Made by a program: the position numbers and the translations under genes. DNA of 64,000 nucleotides from an uncultured Oscillibacter sp. (lineage in GTDB: Bacteria > Bacillota > Clostridia > Oscillospirales > Oscillospiraceae), in NCBI GenBank assembly GCA_910584995.1, contig CAJUDW010000002.1:62001-126000 (forward strand). Direction: 5' to 3'. The notes below the pieces were generated by a model. That model worked only from the letters and a program-made list of their open reading frames with translations, searched no databases and had not been told where the DNA came from. Below, piece by piece: positions 38,361 through 47,293 of this stretch; positions within the stretch are counted from its first letter, which is position 1, and each line of letters begins with the position of its first letter.

Positions 38361-38393
38361 CCTATATATCCGTTTTACAGGCCAAACGTTACA
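38361..38393 (-). promoter_or_regulatory. Candidate ECF promoter of the second module
   Basis: On the reverse strand TGTAACGTTT (38393-38384) and CGGATATA (38372-38365) have an ECF-like AAC-containing -35 element and spacing. It differs from the TGAAAG/CGTATC pair of the first module. Confidence 0.4.
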
Positions 38394-38401
38394 AGAGGGA
38401 G

Positions 38402-38437
38402 AAAAAAATTTGACGGGAAATCCCGCCAAATTTTTTT
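38402..38437 (-). terminator. Terminator after mtnA
   Basis: AAAAAAATTTG (38402-38412) and CAAATTTTTTT (38427-38437) frame an inner CGGGA/TCCCG stem. The transcript of mtnA would end in a U run just before the sigma promoter. Confidence 0.8.
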
Positions 38438-38452
38438 CGCAGATAGGAAAAT

Positions 38453-39508
38453 TCATCCCTCCCGGCGGAAGAGCGCCGCCAGGCTCTCGGTATATGGCGG
38501 GCGGCAGATGCCCTTTTCCGTGACAATGGCGGTGATGAGGCTGTGATCCGTCACATCAAAGGCGGGGTTCCAGCACTTCACCCCTTCCGGGGCCATGGGC
38601 TTCTTGTACCAGAGGGAGCGGATTTCGGTGGGATCCCGCAGTTCGATGGGGATCTCCCCGCCGCTGGGGCAGGCCATATCGACGGTGGAGGTAGGGCCCA
38701 GCACGTAGAAGGGTATGCCGTAGTATTTCGCCAGGACAGCCACGCCGGAGGTGCCGATTTTATTGGCGGCGTCGCCATTGGCGGCTACCCGGTCGCAGCC
38801 CACGAAGCAGGCCTGGATCCAGCCGTTTTTCATGGCCATGGAGGCCATGTTATCGCAGATGAGCGTTACATCCACGCCTGCCTTGCAGAGTTCGTAGCTG
38901 GTGAGCCGTGCCCCCTGTAAAAGGGGCCGGGTCTCGTCGGCGTAGACATGGAAAGACATGCCCCGCTCCGTTCCCAGCAGGATGGGGCCCAGGGCGGTGC
39001 CGTACCGGGAGGTGGCAAGAGGCCCGGCATTGCAGTGGGTGAGGATACCGTCGCCGTCCCGGATCAGGGAGAGGCCGTATTCCGAGATGGCGGCGCACTT
39101 GGCAATGTCGTCCCGGTGGATAAACGCCGCCTGCTCGTAAAGGGCCTCCAGCAGGGCCGCCCGGCCCTCCCCTGCCCTGGCGACGGCGGTTTTCAGCATT
39201 AAATCCACCGCCCAGGCCAGATTCACCGCCGTAGGGCGGGCGCTTTTCAGGCTGTCGCCGTACTGCCGGAGACAGGGAAGGAAATCTTCCGTCTCCGGGA
39301 TGGAACGGGCCAGGATGTATAGCCCGTAGGCGGCGAAAATACCGATAGCGGGCGCGCCCCGGATCCGCAGGGAACGGATGGCTTCCAGCATTTCCGCCTC
39401 CGTCCTGCAGGCGATTTCCCGCTCCTCATTGGGCAGGAGGGTCTGGTCGATGATAAAGAGTTCCCCCGCCTCTTTGTCCAGGCGGATATTGGGCTGCACC
39501 GTATCCAT
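38453..39508 (-). CDS. mtnA: S-methyl-5-thioribose-1-phosphate isomerase
   Basis: MtnA isomerises methylthioribose-1-phosphate to the ribulose form in methionine salvage. The 351 residues contain RIRGAPAIGIFAAYG, the catalytic cysteine in ILTHCNAG, and GCDRVAANGDAANKIGT with the conserved Asp. No other salvage gene (mtnB, C, D, K) is nearby, so it may serve a partial or DHAP-type shunt. It lies four bases after the nitroreductase and is probably cotranscribed with it. Confidence 0.95.
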   Translation of the reverse strand: MDTVQPNIRLDKEAGELFIIDQTLLPNEEREIACRTEAEMLEAIRSLRIRGAPAIGIFAAYGLYILARSIPETEDFLPCLRQYGDSLKSARPTAVNLAWAVDLMLKTAVARAGEGRAALLEALYEQAAFIHRDDIAKCAAISEYGLSLIRDGDGILTHCNAGPLATSRYGTALGPILLGTERGMSFHVYADETRPLLQGARLTSYELCKAGVDVTLICDNMASMAMKNGWIQACFVGCDRVAANGDAANKIGTSGVAVLAKYYGIPFYVLGPTSTVDMACPSGGEIPIELRDPTEIRSLWYKKPMAPEGVKCWNPAFDVTDHSLITAIVTEKGICRPPYTESLAALFRREG

Positions 39509-39511
39509 GGC

Positions 39512-40039
39512 TTACACCCGGACGATGTAGCCCGCCTTCCGGGGCTTGGGTTCGGGGGCGGGGCCATCGGCGTAGCCCAGGATGCAGGTGCCTACGCCCC
39601 GGAGGGTTTCCGGAAGGCCCCATTTTTGCAGCAGGGCCTTCCCCTCCGGACGGTCAAAGGTCTCCATGGTGCGGTTGATCCAGCAGGAGCCCACGCCCAG
39701 AGAGGCCGCGGCGTTCATCAGGTTCCCCATCACCAGGGAGCCGTCCTGAAGCCAGTTGGGGTTACCGCTGTCCGCCAGTACCACCACGGCGGTAGGCGCG
39801 CCGTAGAAGGGATCCGTGCCGGGCTTGCCCATGATCTCGGCGTTCAGCTGGGAGAGGTAGGCAATGGTCTCCGGATCCCGTACAACAGCCATCACCGGGG
39901 ACTGCTTGCCCATGCCGGTAGGGGCCCAGGTGCCGGCCTCCAGAATGGCGTCCAGTTCCGCGTCGGTGATGGGTTCCCGCTGGTATTTGCGAATACTCCG
40001 GCGATCCCGGAGGACTTTCAGGGTTTCGTTTTCAATCAT
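39512..40039 (-). CDS. Nitroreductase family FMN-dependent oxidoreductase
   Basis: The protein has 175 residues from ATG 40039 (MIENETLKVLRDRRSIRKYQ) behind GGGAAAGGA. The RRSIR FMN-binding start, the GTWAPTGMGKQ segment and CILGYADG close are typical of the small flavin nitroreductases. Substrate is unknown. It forms a two-gene unit with mtnA. Confidence 0.9.
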   Translation of the reverse strand: MIENETLKVLRDRRSIRKYQREPITDAELDAILEAGTWAPTGMGKQSPVMAVVRDPETIAYLSQLNAEIMGKPGTDPFYGAPTAVVVLADSGNPNWLQDGSLVMGNLMNAAASLGVGSCWINRTMETFDRPEGKALLQKWGLPETLRGVGTCILGYADGPAPEPKPRKAGYIVRV

Positions 40040-40227
40040 AGCGTTTGTTCCTTTCCCGGAGATCCGGCCCTGCCGGATCAATTCCTGTGTGTCCCAGAGG
40101 CTGCTGCGGTTTTTGGGCCCTGTTTGATCAATGGCGGGAAGAGGCCCGTCGGCTGGGTATTCTGGTTTTCCAAACGAGGACTAAGCTATTGTACCACCTT
40201 TTTCCGAAAAGAAAAAGGGAAATGAAA

Positions 40228-40254
40228 AAAGGACATCCCTTTTGGATGTCCTTT
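40228..40254 (-). terminator. rpsT terminator
   Basis: AAAGGACATCC (40228-40238) and GGATGTCCTTT (40244-40254) form an 11-bp perfect stem. The reverse transcript runs into a U tract from the A run at 40225-40230. Confidence 0.85.
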
Positions 40255-40273
40255 CTGTCAAACCCATCAATGA

Positions 40274-40537
40274 TCAGCCCAGCTGGTTCAGTTTCAAGGT
40301 CATGGCGCTCTTGCGGTGCGCGGCCGTGTTCTTATGGAGCACACCCTTGCTGACCGCCTGATCGACTTTCTTCACGGCAACCTTGTACGCGCCATCGGCC
40401 TCGGTGCGATTGCCTTCTGCGGCAGCGACCTCGAACTTCTTAATGGCGGTCTTCAGATCGGACTTCGCAGCCTTGTTGCGGGCATTTCTCACCTTCCCGA
40501 TCAGCGCGCGTTTCTTGGCGGACTTGATATTCGGCAA
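40274..40537 (-). CDS. rpsT: Small ribosomal subunit protein bS20
   Basis: The 87-residue basic protein starts at TTG 40537 behind GGGAGGTG. (M)PNIKSAKKRALIGKVRNARN and HKNTAAHRKSAMTLKLN are typical bS20. A TTG start is common for S20 and permits autoregulation in other bacteria. It is a monocistronic unit divergent from gpr. Confidence 0.95.
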   Translation of the reverse strand: MPNIKSAKKRALIGKVRNARNKAAKSDLKTAIKKFEVAAAEGNRTEADGAYKVAVKKVDQAVSKGVLHKNTAAHRKSAMTLKLNQLG

Positions 40538-40732
40538 ACCAAACACCTCCCTTTGGCAAAACTTAAATTGGCAGGACAAGATTTCCCACCGTGCAGAATG
40601 ATATTTTAGCAGGGAATCCATAAAAAAGCAAGTCTTTTTTTCGGATTTTCTCGTCTTTTTTGCATATTGTATCCCGGAACGCAAAATCTAGGGCTGGAAC
40701 TACAAGATTTTGTGTGCGGAGGCAGCCAATAT

Positions 40733-41629
40733 ATGTATATCAAGCGGACGGATCTGGCCCTGGAGGCCCGGGAACTGTGGCAGGAGTCGGCCCAGCGGAC
40801 CACCCGGCTTTCCGGCGTGAAGGCCACCAAAACAAAACAGGAGGGGTATCCCGTCACCCGGGTGGACATCCTGGACAACAGGGGGGAAGAAGCCCTTGGC
40901 AAGCCCCAGGGCAGCTACCTGACGATTGATTTGACCTCCTTCTGGCAGCGGAAGACGGACTTTTTTGAACGGGCCGTCCGGGCCGTGGGTTCCCAGCTGA
41001 AGGGGCTGCTGCCTGCGGAGGGGCCGGTCCTTATCATCGGCCTGGGCAATGCCGCCATGACGCCGGACGCCGTGGGCCCCCTGGCAGCGGACAGCGTCCT
41101 CATCACCCGCCACCTCATTGCCGCCATGCCCCGGCACTTCGCCGGGTTCCGGCCTGTGGCGGTATTCCGGACGGGTGTGCTGGGCACCACCGGTGTGGAA
41201 TCCGCCGAGGCGGTGCGGGGTCTGGCGGAGGAGATCAAGCCCGCCCTGGTCATTGCCATCGACGCCCTGGCTTCCCGCCGGGTAGGGCGGGTCTGTACCA
41301 CTATCCAGCTTTCCGATACCGGCATCATCCCCGGCTCCGGCGTAGGGAACCACCGGGCGGCCCTGAACCGAGAGACCCTGGGGGTGCCGGTGTTCGCCAT
41401 CGGCGTGCCTACCGTGGTGGACGCTGCCACTTTGGCAGCGGATCTGCTGGAGGAGTCCGGCGTGGAAAACGTCCGGCCGGAGTCCCTCCAGAAGGAGGGG
41501 CAGGGGCTGATGGTCACGCCCCGGGACATCGACCAGCAGGTGCGGGATCTCTCCAAGGTCATCGGCTACGGCATCAACTGGGCCCTTCAGGATCTGGAGA
41601 TCGAGGAGATCAATGCCCTGCTCTCCTGA
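40733..41629 (+). CDS. gpr: GPR endopeptidase (spore germination protease)
   Basis: GPR degrades small acid-soluble spore proteins during germination. The 298-residue protein starts MYIKRTDLALEARELWQE and has LIIGLGNAAMTPDAVGPLA, VFRTGVLGTTGVESAE and IDALASRRVGRVCTTIQLSDT, all diagnostic. The N-terminal propeptide is short and its cleavage site is not obvious. Its presence is the best evidence here that the organism makes endospores. It is divergent from rpsT, as in many Clostridia. Confidence 0.96.
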   Translation: MYIKRTDLALEARELWQESAQRTTRLSGVKATKTKQEGYPVTRVDILDNRGEEALGKPQGSYLTIDLTSFWQRKTDFFERAVRAVGSQLKGLLPAEGPVLIIGLGNAAMTPDAVGPLAADSVLITRHLIAAMPRHFAGFRPVAVFRTGVLGTTGVESAEAVRGLAEEIKPALVIAIDALASRRVGRVCTTIQLSDTGIIPGSGVGNHRAALNRETLGVPVFAIGVPTVVDAATLAADLLEESGVENVRPESLQKEGQGLMVTPRDIDQQVRDLSKVIGYGINWALQDLEIEEINALLS

Positions 41630-41638
41630 AAAAGCTGC

Positions 41639-43507
41639 TTATGGGGCGGAATATACCTTTCTGCCCTCGCTCCATACCGCCCGGATTGCCCCCTTCTGCC
41701 GCCGGTAAAGGCAGCGCTCCAGCCGTTCCTGGGGCGTCCGGGCCCGGGGAAGCGCCTCATCTGCCAGGACCACGGCGTGGAGGGCGTTCCCCGGGGCAAA
41801 GCCCGGCTGCTCCCCGAAAAAGGCCGCCCCGGCGGAAGTGCCCAGATACCAGGCCTCCGGCACAGTCAGGAAATCTGTCTGCCATTGATCCAGCACCCGC
41901 CGGGCTTTGGAGGCCCGGATAGCGGCAGCCATCACATCCAGCATAGGAAGGCGGTCGCCTCCGGCAATATCGCTTCCTAAAGCCACCTTGACCCCTTCCC
42001 GCAGCATGGAGCGCACCGGCGCCACGCCGGAACAGAGGTTCTGATTGGAATCCGGGCAATGGACGGCAGTGACTCCGGCCTCCGCCATGGCCCGCCGCTC
42101 TGCCTCATCGCTCCAGACGCAGTGGGCCATCAGAGTCCGGCTGTTCCACAGGCCGAATTTGGCGTAGGTCTGCCAATACTGCCTACAATCCGGATGGAGT
42201 TCAGCCACCCACTTCAGTTCCCCGGTGTTCTCCGACAGGTGGGACTGGATGGGCAGGTTCCTCTCCGCTGCTGTCCGCCCCAAAAAGGCCATCAGCCCAT
42301 CGGTGCAGGAGGGGGTGAACCGGGGGGTAAGGATAGGCTTGATGTGGGGAAAGCCCTGGCATTCCTCCAGCCAGCAGAGGGTCTCCCGGAGGGACTCCTC
42401 CGTTGTCTCCTGAAGATCCGTTCCGCCGTTGCGGTCCATATTCACCTTGCCCACATAGCCGGTGACCCCGGCCTTTTCCAACTCCTCCATTAGAACCAGC
42501 GTGGCCTCCCGGTGGAGGGAGGAGAACATGCAGACCCGGGTAGTGCCGTTTTCCACCAGTTCACGGGCCAGCTGCCGGTAGATCCTCCTGGCGTAAGCTG
42601 GATCGGAGAACCGGCTCTCTGTAGGAAAGGCGTAAGTGTCCAGCCAGTTCAGAAGGGGCAGATCCATCCCCATGCCCAGCATGGGGTACTGGGGGGCGTG
42701 CAGGTGCATATCGCAGAAGGACTGGACAATCAGCGCCTGTCCAAAGTCCTCCACGGGGGCCCCGGCGTACCGTTCCGGCAGGGTTTGGAATACCCCCGTA
42801 ACCCGGCCGTCCTCCGCCGCCAGATATCCGTTCTCCGTGATTTCCAGCCCTTGGGGCAGGGCGGAGACAACGGTGCCCTTTAAAATCACAGCTGTCATGG
42901 CAATCTCCTTTTTTCCTTCTTGTTCGGCCTCTTTGCAGGCAGCATACCGGCGGGACGCCTCAGCCTCCGCCAGCCGTGTATATTTTGTCACGAATCCCGT
43001 CTTTCCCGCCGTATATCTGTCCCGGTTATGCCCGCAGGTTTTCCACAGGGACAATTTGAGGCGTTCATACGCTTTTGCAGCCTCGGGATGGGCGCGCAGG
43101 TAATCCCGGAAGCGGATCTCGCCGCAGTCCCCCGGCAAGCGCAGATGAAGATGGAACACCCGCTCCTCCAGCCCCGCTTCGGTGTACCCTTTGTTGAGGG
43201 AGATCCGCTCTCCCGTATCCGACATGCAAATCCAGCCGCCTGCCACCAGTCGTTCCCCTGCGGCCCGCAGGGCGTCCGGCGCGGGGGCCTCCAGCAGGAT
43301 GTCTATAACCGGTTTTGCCCATATACCCGGTATCGCGGTGCTGCCGATATGGTGGATCCGCAGCCCCTGCCCGCCGGGCAAAAGCTTTCGCAGGGCGTCC
43401 GCCTCCTCCGCATACCATTCTGCCCAGCAATCCTGATGCGCTGTCAAATTAATGGGGAACAGCGCCCATAATTCCTCCAGGCTCATTTCCGAAAGCTTTT
43501 TACCCAT
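41639..43507 (-). CDS. GrpB-like nucleotidyltransferase domain fused to guanine deaminase
   Basis: One open frame of 622 codons carries two folds. Residues 1-200 are a GrpB/UPF0157 domain (HHIGSTAIPGIWAKPVIDIL, then FRDYLRAHPEAAKAYERLK). From about 204 (MTAVILKGTVVSALPQG) it is guanine deaminase: zinc HxH in DMHLHAPQ, PLLNWLDTYAFPTE, SHLSEN, and GSDIAGGDRLP. AAAAAAGGAG lies seven bases before the internal ATG at 42898, so a stand-alone 419-residue deaminase could also be made. The start at 43507 (MGKKLSEMSLEEL) is weakly supported; 43540 is possible. The deaminase makes xanthine from guanine; the GrpB role is unknown. Confidence 0.85.
   Translation of the reverse strand: MGKKLSEMSLEELWALFPINLTAHQDCWAEWYAEEADALRKLLPGGQGLRIHHIGSTAIPGIWAKPVIDILLEAPAPDALRAAGERLVAGGWICMSDTGERISLNKGYTEAGLEERVFHLHLRLPGDCGEIRFRDYLRAHPEAAKAYERLKLSLWKTCGHNRDRYTAGKTGFVTKYTRLAEAEASRRYAACKEAEQEGKKEIAMTAVILKGTVVSALPQGLEITENGYLAAEDGRVTGVFQTLPERYAGAPVEDFGQALIVQSFCDMHLHAPQYPMLGMGMDLPLLNWLDTYAFPTESRFSDPAYARRIYRQLARELVENGTTRVCMFSSLHREATLVLMEELEKAGVTGYVGKVNMDRNGGTDLQETTEESLRETLCWLEECQGFPHIKPILTPRFTPSCTDGLMAFLGRTAAERNLPIQSHLSENTGELKWVAELHPDCRQYWQTYAKFGLWNSRTLMAHCVWSDEAERRAMAEAGVTAVHCPDSNQNLCSGVAPVRSMLREGVKVALGSDIAGGDRLPMLDVMAAAIRASKARRVLDQWQTDFLTVPEAWYLGTSAGAAFFGEQPGFAPGNALHAVVLADEALPRARTPQERLERCLYRRQKGAIRAVWSEGRKVYSAP
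42898..42916 (-). promoter_or_regulatory. Internal ribosome binding site at the guanine deaminase start
   Basis: AAGGAG on the reverse strand, seven bases from ATG 42898, lies exactly at the boundary between the GrpB-like and deaminase domains. It looks like the surviving start signal of a formerly separate gene. Confidence 0.6.
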
Positions 43508-43628
43508 CTCCGCACCATCCTTGCAGCGCCGGGGCCGCATCTCCGGCTTATATCCACGCTTTCCGTGCCGGCAGGTGCCGACCTGCCTTGAAAAACGCAG
43601 TTTTTTATTAAATGATATGGCCAATATC

Positions 43629-43657
43629 ATTATAAAATCCGCCGGAAGGAAAGTCAA
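43629..43657 (-). promoter_or_regulatory. Promoter of the GrpB-guanine deaminase gene
   Basis: On the reverse strand TTGACT (43657-43652) and TATAAT (43634-43629) are separated by exactly 17 bp, a near-perfect housekeeping promoter. Confidence 0.8.
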
Positions 43658-43728
43658 GGCGGCTTGCATCTCCCGAAAAAATCCGGTACAATGGGGCTAT
43701 CCCACATTGTACCGGAGGAAATACGCTT

Positions 43729-44484
43729 ATGAGATTGGTGTCCTGGAATGTAAACGGCCTGCGGGCTTGCCTGGGGAAGGGGTTTCTGGATTTCTGCGCC
43801 TTTGCCAACGCGGATATCATTTGCCTCCAGGAGACAAAAATGCGGCCGGAGCAGGCCTCCTTTGACCTGCCGGGATACAGCCGCTACTGGAACTGCGCCG
43901 ACAAGGCCGGGTATTCCGGCACAGCCATTTTTACCCGGCGGGAGCCCCTGTCCGTCACCTATGATTTCGGCAAGGACTTCCACCGCCACGAGGGCCGGGT
44001 GATTACGGCGGAATTTCCGGATTTTTATCTGGTCTGCTGCTATACCCCCAACTCCAAGGACCAGCTGGCCCGCCTACCCTACCGGATGGAGTGGGAGGAC
44101 GATATCCGGGACTATCTCCTGGATCTGGATTTGCAGAAGCCGGTGGTGTACTGCGGGGATCTGAACGTGGCCCATCAGGAGATCGACATCAAGAACCCCA
44201 AAACCAACCGGATGAACCCCGGCTTCTCCGACGAGGAGCGGGCAAAAATGACCCAGCTGTTGGAAAGCGGCTTTGTGGATACCTTCCGGTATCTCTATCC
44301 GGAGAAAACCGGGGCTTACAGCTGGTGGAGTTACCGTTTCCACGCCCGGCAGAACAACGCCGGGTGGCGGATCGATTATTTCCTTGTTTCCCAGCGCCTG
44401 AAGGACCGGATCCGGGGCGCGGATATCTGGAGCGAGGTCATGGGCAGCGACCACTGCCCAGTGGTACTGGAACTGGAGGACTGA
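43729..44484 (+). CDS. xth: Exodeoxyribonuclease III
   Basis: This 251-residue AP endonuclease/3' exonuclease of base-excision repair shows MRLVSWNVNGLRA, LQETKM (metal-binding Glu), CGDLNVAHQEID, the conserved WR in AGWRIDYFL, and SDHCPV. CGGAGG precedes ATG 43729. Confidence 0.96.
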   Translation: MRLVSWNVNGLRACLGKGFLDFCAFANADIICLQETKMRPEQASFDLPGYSRYWNCADKAGYSGTAIFTRREPLSVTYDFGKDFHRHEGRVITAEFPDFYLVCCYTPNSKDQLARLPYRMEWEDDIRDYLLDLDLQKPVVYCGDLNVAHQEIDIKNPKTNRMNPGFSDEERAKMTQLLESGFVDTFRYLYPEKTGAYSWWSYRFHARQNNAGWRIDYFLVSQRLKDRIRGADIWSEVMGSDHCPVVLELED

Positions 44485-44493
44485 TCGGGCCCC

Positions 44494-45042
44494 TTACGCA
44501 AACCGCCAGGGATCCCGGAGGGCCTCCAGGGTTTCCTCCGGCGCCCCGCTCCGGAAGGTGAGGAGATCCTCCAAATCGATATACTCCGGTACCTGTACAT
44601 TCTCCAGGCCCGCAAGGACCAGCATGGTGACGGTGTTCCCCTCTGCCGGGATCATGAAACGGATAACCTCCTCATACTCCCGCTCCTCCTTGGGATCTTG
44701 CCCGGCCAGAAGGGTCTTTTCCTGCCAGAAGACATAGGTGTACAGGGGCGTCTCCGCCTCCTCCTCTTTGCCGATGGAAAAACTCTTCCAGCCGTCCTCC
44801 TGGAACAGCCCATCAATCTCCGCAACGGCCTTCTCTTCGGAGACAGTAAGCAGTTCATTGCCCTGATCGTCCAGGATCTGCCAGCGGTGGTTTTTGGTGC
44901 CCCAATCGCTGTCCAGGCCGTCCAGCAGTTCCTCTGGGGATTCCGCTCCCTCTTCCGTCCCGCCAGGCAAACCGGCCCCGCATCCTGCCAGCAGCAGCGC
45001 CAGGGCCAGCAGGCACCCGGCGAACATTCCTTTTTTACGCAT
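44494..45042 (-). CDS. Putative lipoprotein, unknown function
   Basis: The 182-residue product starts at ATG 45042 (MRKKGMFAGCLLALALLLAG) behind GGAGG. The lipobox LLAGC would make a lipoprotein after signal peptidase II. The mature part is acidic and without a recognised domain. It converges on xth, with nine bases between the genes. Confidence 0.7.
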   Translation of the reverse strand: MRKKGMFAGCLLALALLLAGCGAGLPGGTEEGAESPEELLDGLDSDWGTKNHRWQILDDQGNELLTVSEEKAVAEIDGLFQEDGWKSFSIGKEEEAETPLYTYVFWQEKTLLAGQDPKEEREYEEVIRFMIPAEGNTVTMLVLAGLENVQVPEYIDLEDLLTFRSGAPEETLEALRDPWRFA

Positions 45043-45073
45043 ATATACCTCCATATGATTTGGTTGAGTTGAA

Positions 45074-45099
45074 CCCCGCCGGCATATCTGCCGGCGGGG
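45074..45099 (-). terminator. Hairpin after the small multidrug-export gene
   Basis: CCCCGCCGGCA (45074-45084) and TGCCGGCGGGG (45089-45099) form an 11-bp perfect stem with a 4-nt loop. The U run is weak. Confidence 0.65.
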
Positions 45100-45120
45100 C
45101 CTTCCGCTGCCGGGAATGGC

Positions 45121-45594
45121 TCAGAACAGATGCACCACGCCCATAGTCACGGCGGTGGTAATGGCCCCGGCGATGATCAATCCCAGCAGGATGGCAGGGA
45201 AGGCGTGGCGGAGCCGGATATCCAGCAGGGAGGCCACCAGCGCCCCCGTCCAGGCCCCGGTGCCCGGCAGGGGGACGCCCACCAGCACCACCAGGCCCAG
45301 CAGGCGGTACTTCTGCACCACCCGGCCCTTCAAATGGGCCCGCCGCTCCAGGGCCACGATTTTAGGGCCGAAAAAACGGGTTTCCCGGAGGAAATTGAAA
45401 ATATGGCGGATCAGCAGGATGATGAAGGGTACAGGTACCAGATTGCCTGCAATGGCAATCAGGCAGGCGGCCAGAGGCGGCAGCCCTGCGGCCACCCCCA
45501 TGGGGATAGCCCCCCGCAGTTCCAGTACGGGCACCATGGCCATGCCGAAAGTCAGCAGCACCTTGCCGGTTATTGTCTCGAAAAAAGGGAACAT
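45121..45594 (-). CDS. COG2426-type small multidrug-export membrane protein
   Basis: The 157-residue integral membrane protein starts at ATG 45594 behind GGAGG. MAMVPVLELRGAIPMGVAAG, VPVPFIILLIRHIF and GVPLPGTGAWTGALVASLLD match the Sm_multidrug_ex family, a name inherited from an unproven drug-export link. Function remains unclear. Confidence 0.85.
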   Translation of the reverse strand: MFPFFETITGKVLLTFGMAMVPVLELRGAIPMGVAAGLPPLAACLIAIAGNLVPVPFIILLIRHIFNFLRETRFFGPKIVALERRAHLKGRVVQKYRLLGLVVLVGVPLPGTGAWTGALVASLLDIRLRHAFPAILLGLIIAGAITTAVTMGVVHLF

Positions 45595-45741
45595 GGAAAC
45601 CTCCAAAGAAAACGCGGGGGCGCCCGGGATAAGGCCCTAACCTCCCACTTTGTACGAATAGTTTACACCATCCTGCGGGAGAAATCTTGAATAGTTCTTT
45701 AACTCTGGACAAAAAACCGTCAAATTTGACCGGAAGTTTGA

Positions 45742-45765
45742 CAAAGGGCCTGGTTCCGCCCTTTG
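45742..45765 (-). terminator. Terminator of the GntR-ABC operon
   Basis: CAAAGGGC (45742-45749) and GCCCTTTG (45758-45765) pair with an 8-nt loop, about 35 bp after the permease stop. Confidence 0.55.
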
Positions 45766-45800
45766 ATTTCCCTTTTGCTGCCTGCTGTTCCGGGAATTGC

Positions 45801-46604
45801 TTACTCCAGGTTCAGCCGCCGGTTCAGGAAATATACCGTGACGGCATAGAAGATAGCCCCGTAGACCACTACGCAGACAAGCGCAACCAGCATCCCCACA
45901 TGAATCGCCGCCATGCCGGAAATCTGCCAGCCGGGCCAATTCACAAAGGACAACTGGTAGAGCCCCGTGCTGGCCAGGAACTGGGTGGCAAACTGGAGGG
46001 CAAAGAACGCGCCCACAGAGCAGACCATTTTATGGTTGGCGGCGCTGTGGCCGATGGCCAAGGCGGCATAGAACTGCAGGCACATGGCCGCAAGGCCGAA
46101 GAAAGCGAGAGCCGCCAGTTCCGCCAGATACCCTACGCCGTTGAAGGCGTAAAACGCCTCTAGTTTCCGGAGTTCCCACAGGAGATCCCAAAGCCCCTCA
46201 AAGAAATCCCGGATGACGCCTATATCAAAGGCCATTACGCACCCCGCCGCAATCACCACTACGACTGTGACGACGAACCACGCGGCGGAGACAATCAGCT
46301 TCGCCCAGACGTGCTGGTGGATAGAGGCCGGCAGGGTCAGCATGATGTATCCCTCGTCCTGGAGGAGGTTCTTGTAAAACCGCTGGACCATCAACAACAC
46401 GGGCATGACACAGACGCCGGCAACCGCCACGCCGAAGGAGATAACCAACAGGGTGCCCAGGGTCGTCAGCACCCAGTGGCGGCTGTCAAACAACATCCGC
46501 GTGGAGAAGTTGGCCGCTACGGCGGTAACCAGCAGGATGAGGTACAGCGGCAGCATTACCCGCCGGGTGGCACGGAACTCGTGCTTCATCAATTTTCCTA
46601 ACAT
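45801..46604 (-). CDS. ABC-2-like transporter permease
   Basis: This 267-residue protein has about six transmembrane segments, no ATPase motif, and a short cytosolic start MLGKLMKHEFRATRRV. It overlaps the ATPase gene by seven bases. Together with the GntR regulator it makes a YtrA-type operon, a class often induced by cell-wall antibiotics or bacteriocins. Direction and substrate are unknown. Confidence 0.82.
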   Translation of the reverse strand: MLGKLMKHEFRATRRVMLPLYLILLVTAVAANFSTRMLFDSRHWVLTTLGTLLVISFGVAVAGVCVMPVLLMVQRFYKNLLQDEGYIMLTLPASIHQHVWAKLIVSAAWFVVTVVVVIAAGCVMAFDIGVIRDFFEGLWDLLWELRKLEAFYAFNGVGYLAELAALAFFGLAAMCLQFYAALAIGHSAANHKMVCSVGAFFALQFATQFLASTGLYQLSFVNWPGWQISGMAAIHVGMLVALVCVVVYGAIFYAVTVYFLNRRLNLE

Positions 46605-47293
46605 TTGAACACCTCCCGAAACAGTTCATCCACGCTCATGCCCTTCTCCTCCCGGATCTCGTCCACGGAGGACTGGAGGGCCACCGTGCCCCGGTTCAGG
46701 AAAATCACCTCGTCCAGGACTTTTTCCACATCGGCAATCAGATGTGTGGAAATTACCACGGCGGCCTCCGGGTTGTAATTGCCGATGATGGTGGAGAGGA
46801 TATAATCCCTGGTGGCGGGATCCACGCCGCCGATGGGTTCATCCAGCAGGTACAGCTTTGCCGCCCGGCTCATCACCATAATCAGCTGCACCTTTTCCCG
46901 GGTGCCCTTGGACATCTGCTTCACCGTCTGCGTAAGAGGGATACGCAGATGATCCAGCATCTCTTCCGCCGCGTCCCGGCGGAAATCCTGATAGAAATCC
47001 CCATAGAAGTCCAGCAGTTGCCCGGTAGACATCCAGATGGGGATGCAGGTCCGCTCCGGCAGGTAGCTGACCATATTGTGGGTCTCCCGCCCCGGGGCGA
47101 TGCCGCAGATTTCAATACTCCCGGCGCTGGGGGTCAGCAGGCCGTTGGCCAGCTTGATCAGCGTGGTTTTGCCGCTGCCGTTGGGGCCCAGCAGGCCCAC
47201 GATCCGGCCCGGCTCAATGGAGAGGGTTACGCCGTCCAGGGCGGCAGCCCTCCCGAAGTTTTTGCACAAATCACTGCACGATAGGACTGTCAT
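46598..47293 (-). CDS. ABC transporter ATP-binding protein
   Basis: The 231 residues carry Walker A GLLGPNGSGKTTL, Walker B LYLLDEPIGGVDP and H-loop STHLI. The signature motif is MSKGTREKVQL instead of LSGGQ, as in several export ATPases of the YtrB type. The gene overlaps both neighbours, so the operon is tightly coupled. Confidence 0.94.
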   Translation of the reverse strand: MTVLSCSDLCKNFGRAAALDGVTLSIEPGRIVGLLGPNGSGKTTLIKLANGLLTPSAGSIEICGIAPGRETHNMVSYLPERTCIPIWMSTGQLLDFYGDFYQDFRRDAAEEMLDHLRIPLTQTVKQMSKGTREKVQLIMVMSRAAKLYLLDEPIGGVDPATRDYILSTIIGNYNPEAAVVISTHLIADVEKVLDEVIFLNRGTVALQSSVDEIREEKGMSVDELFREVFKC

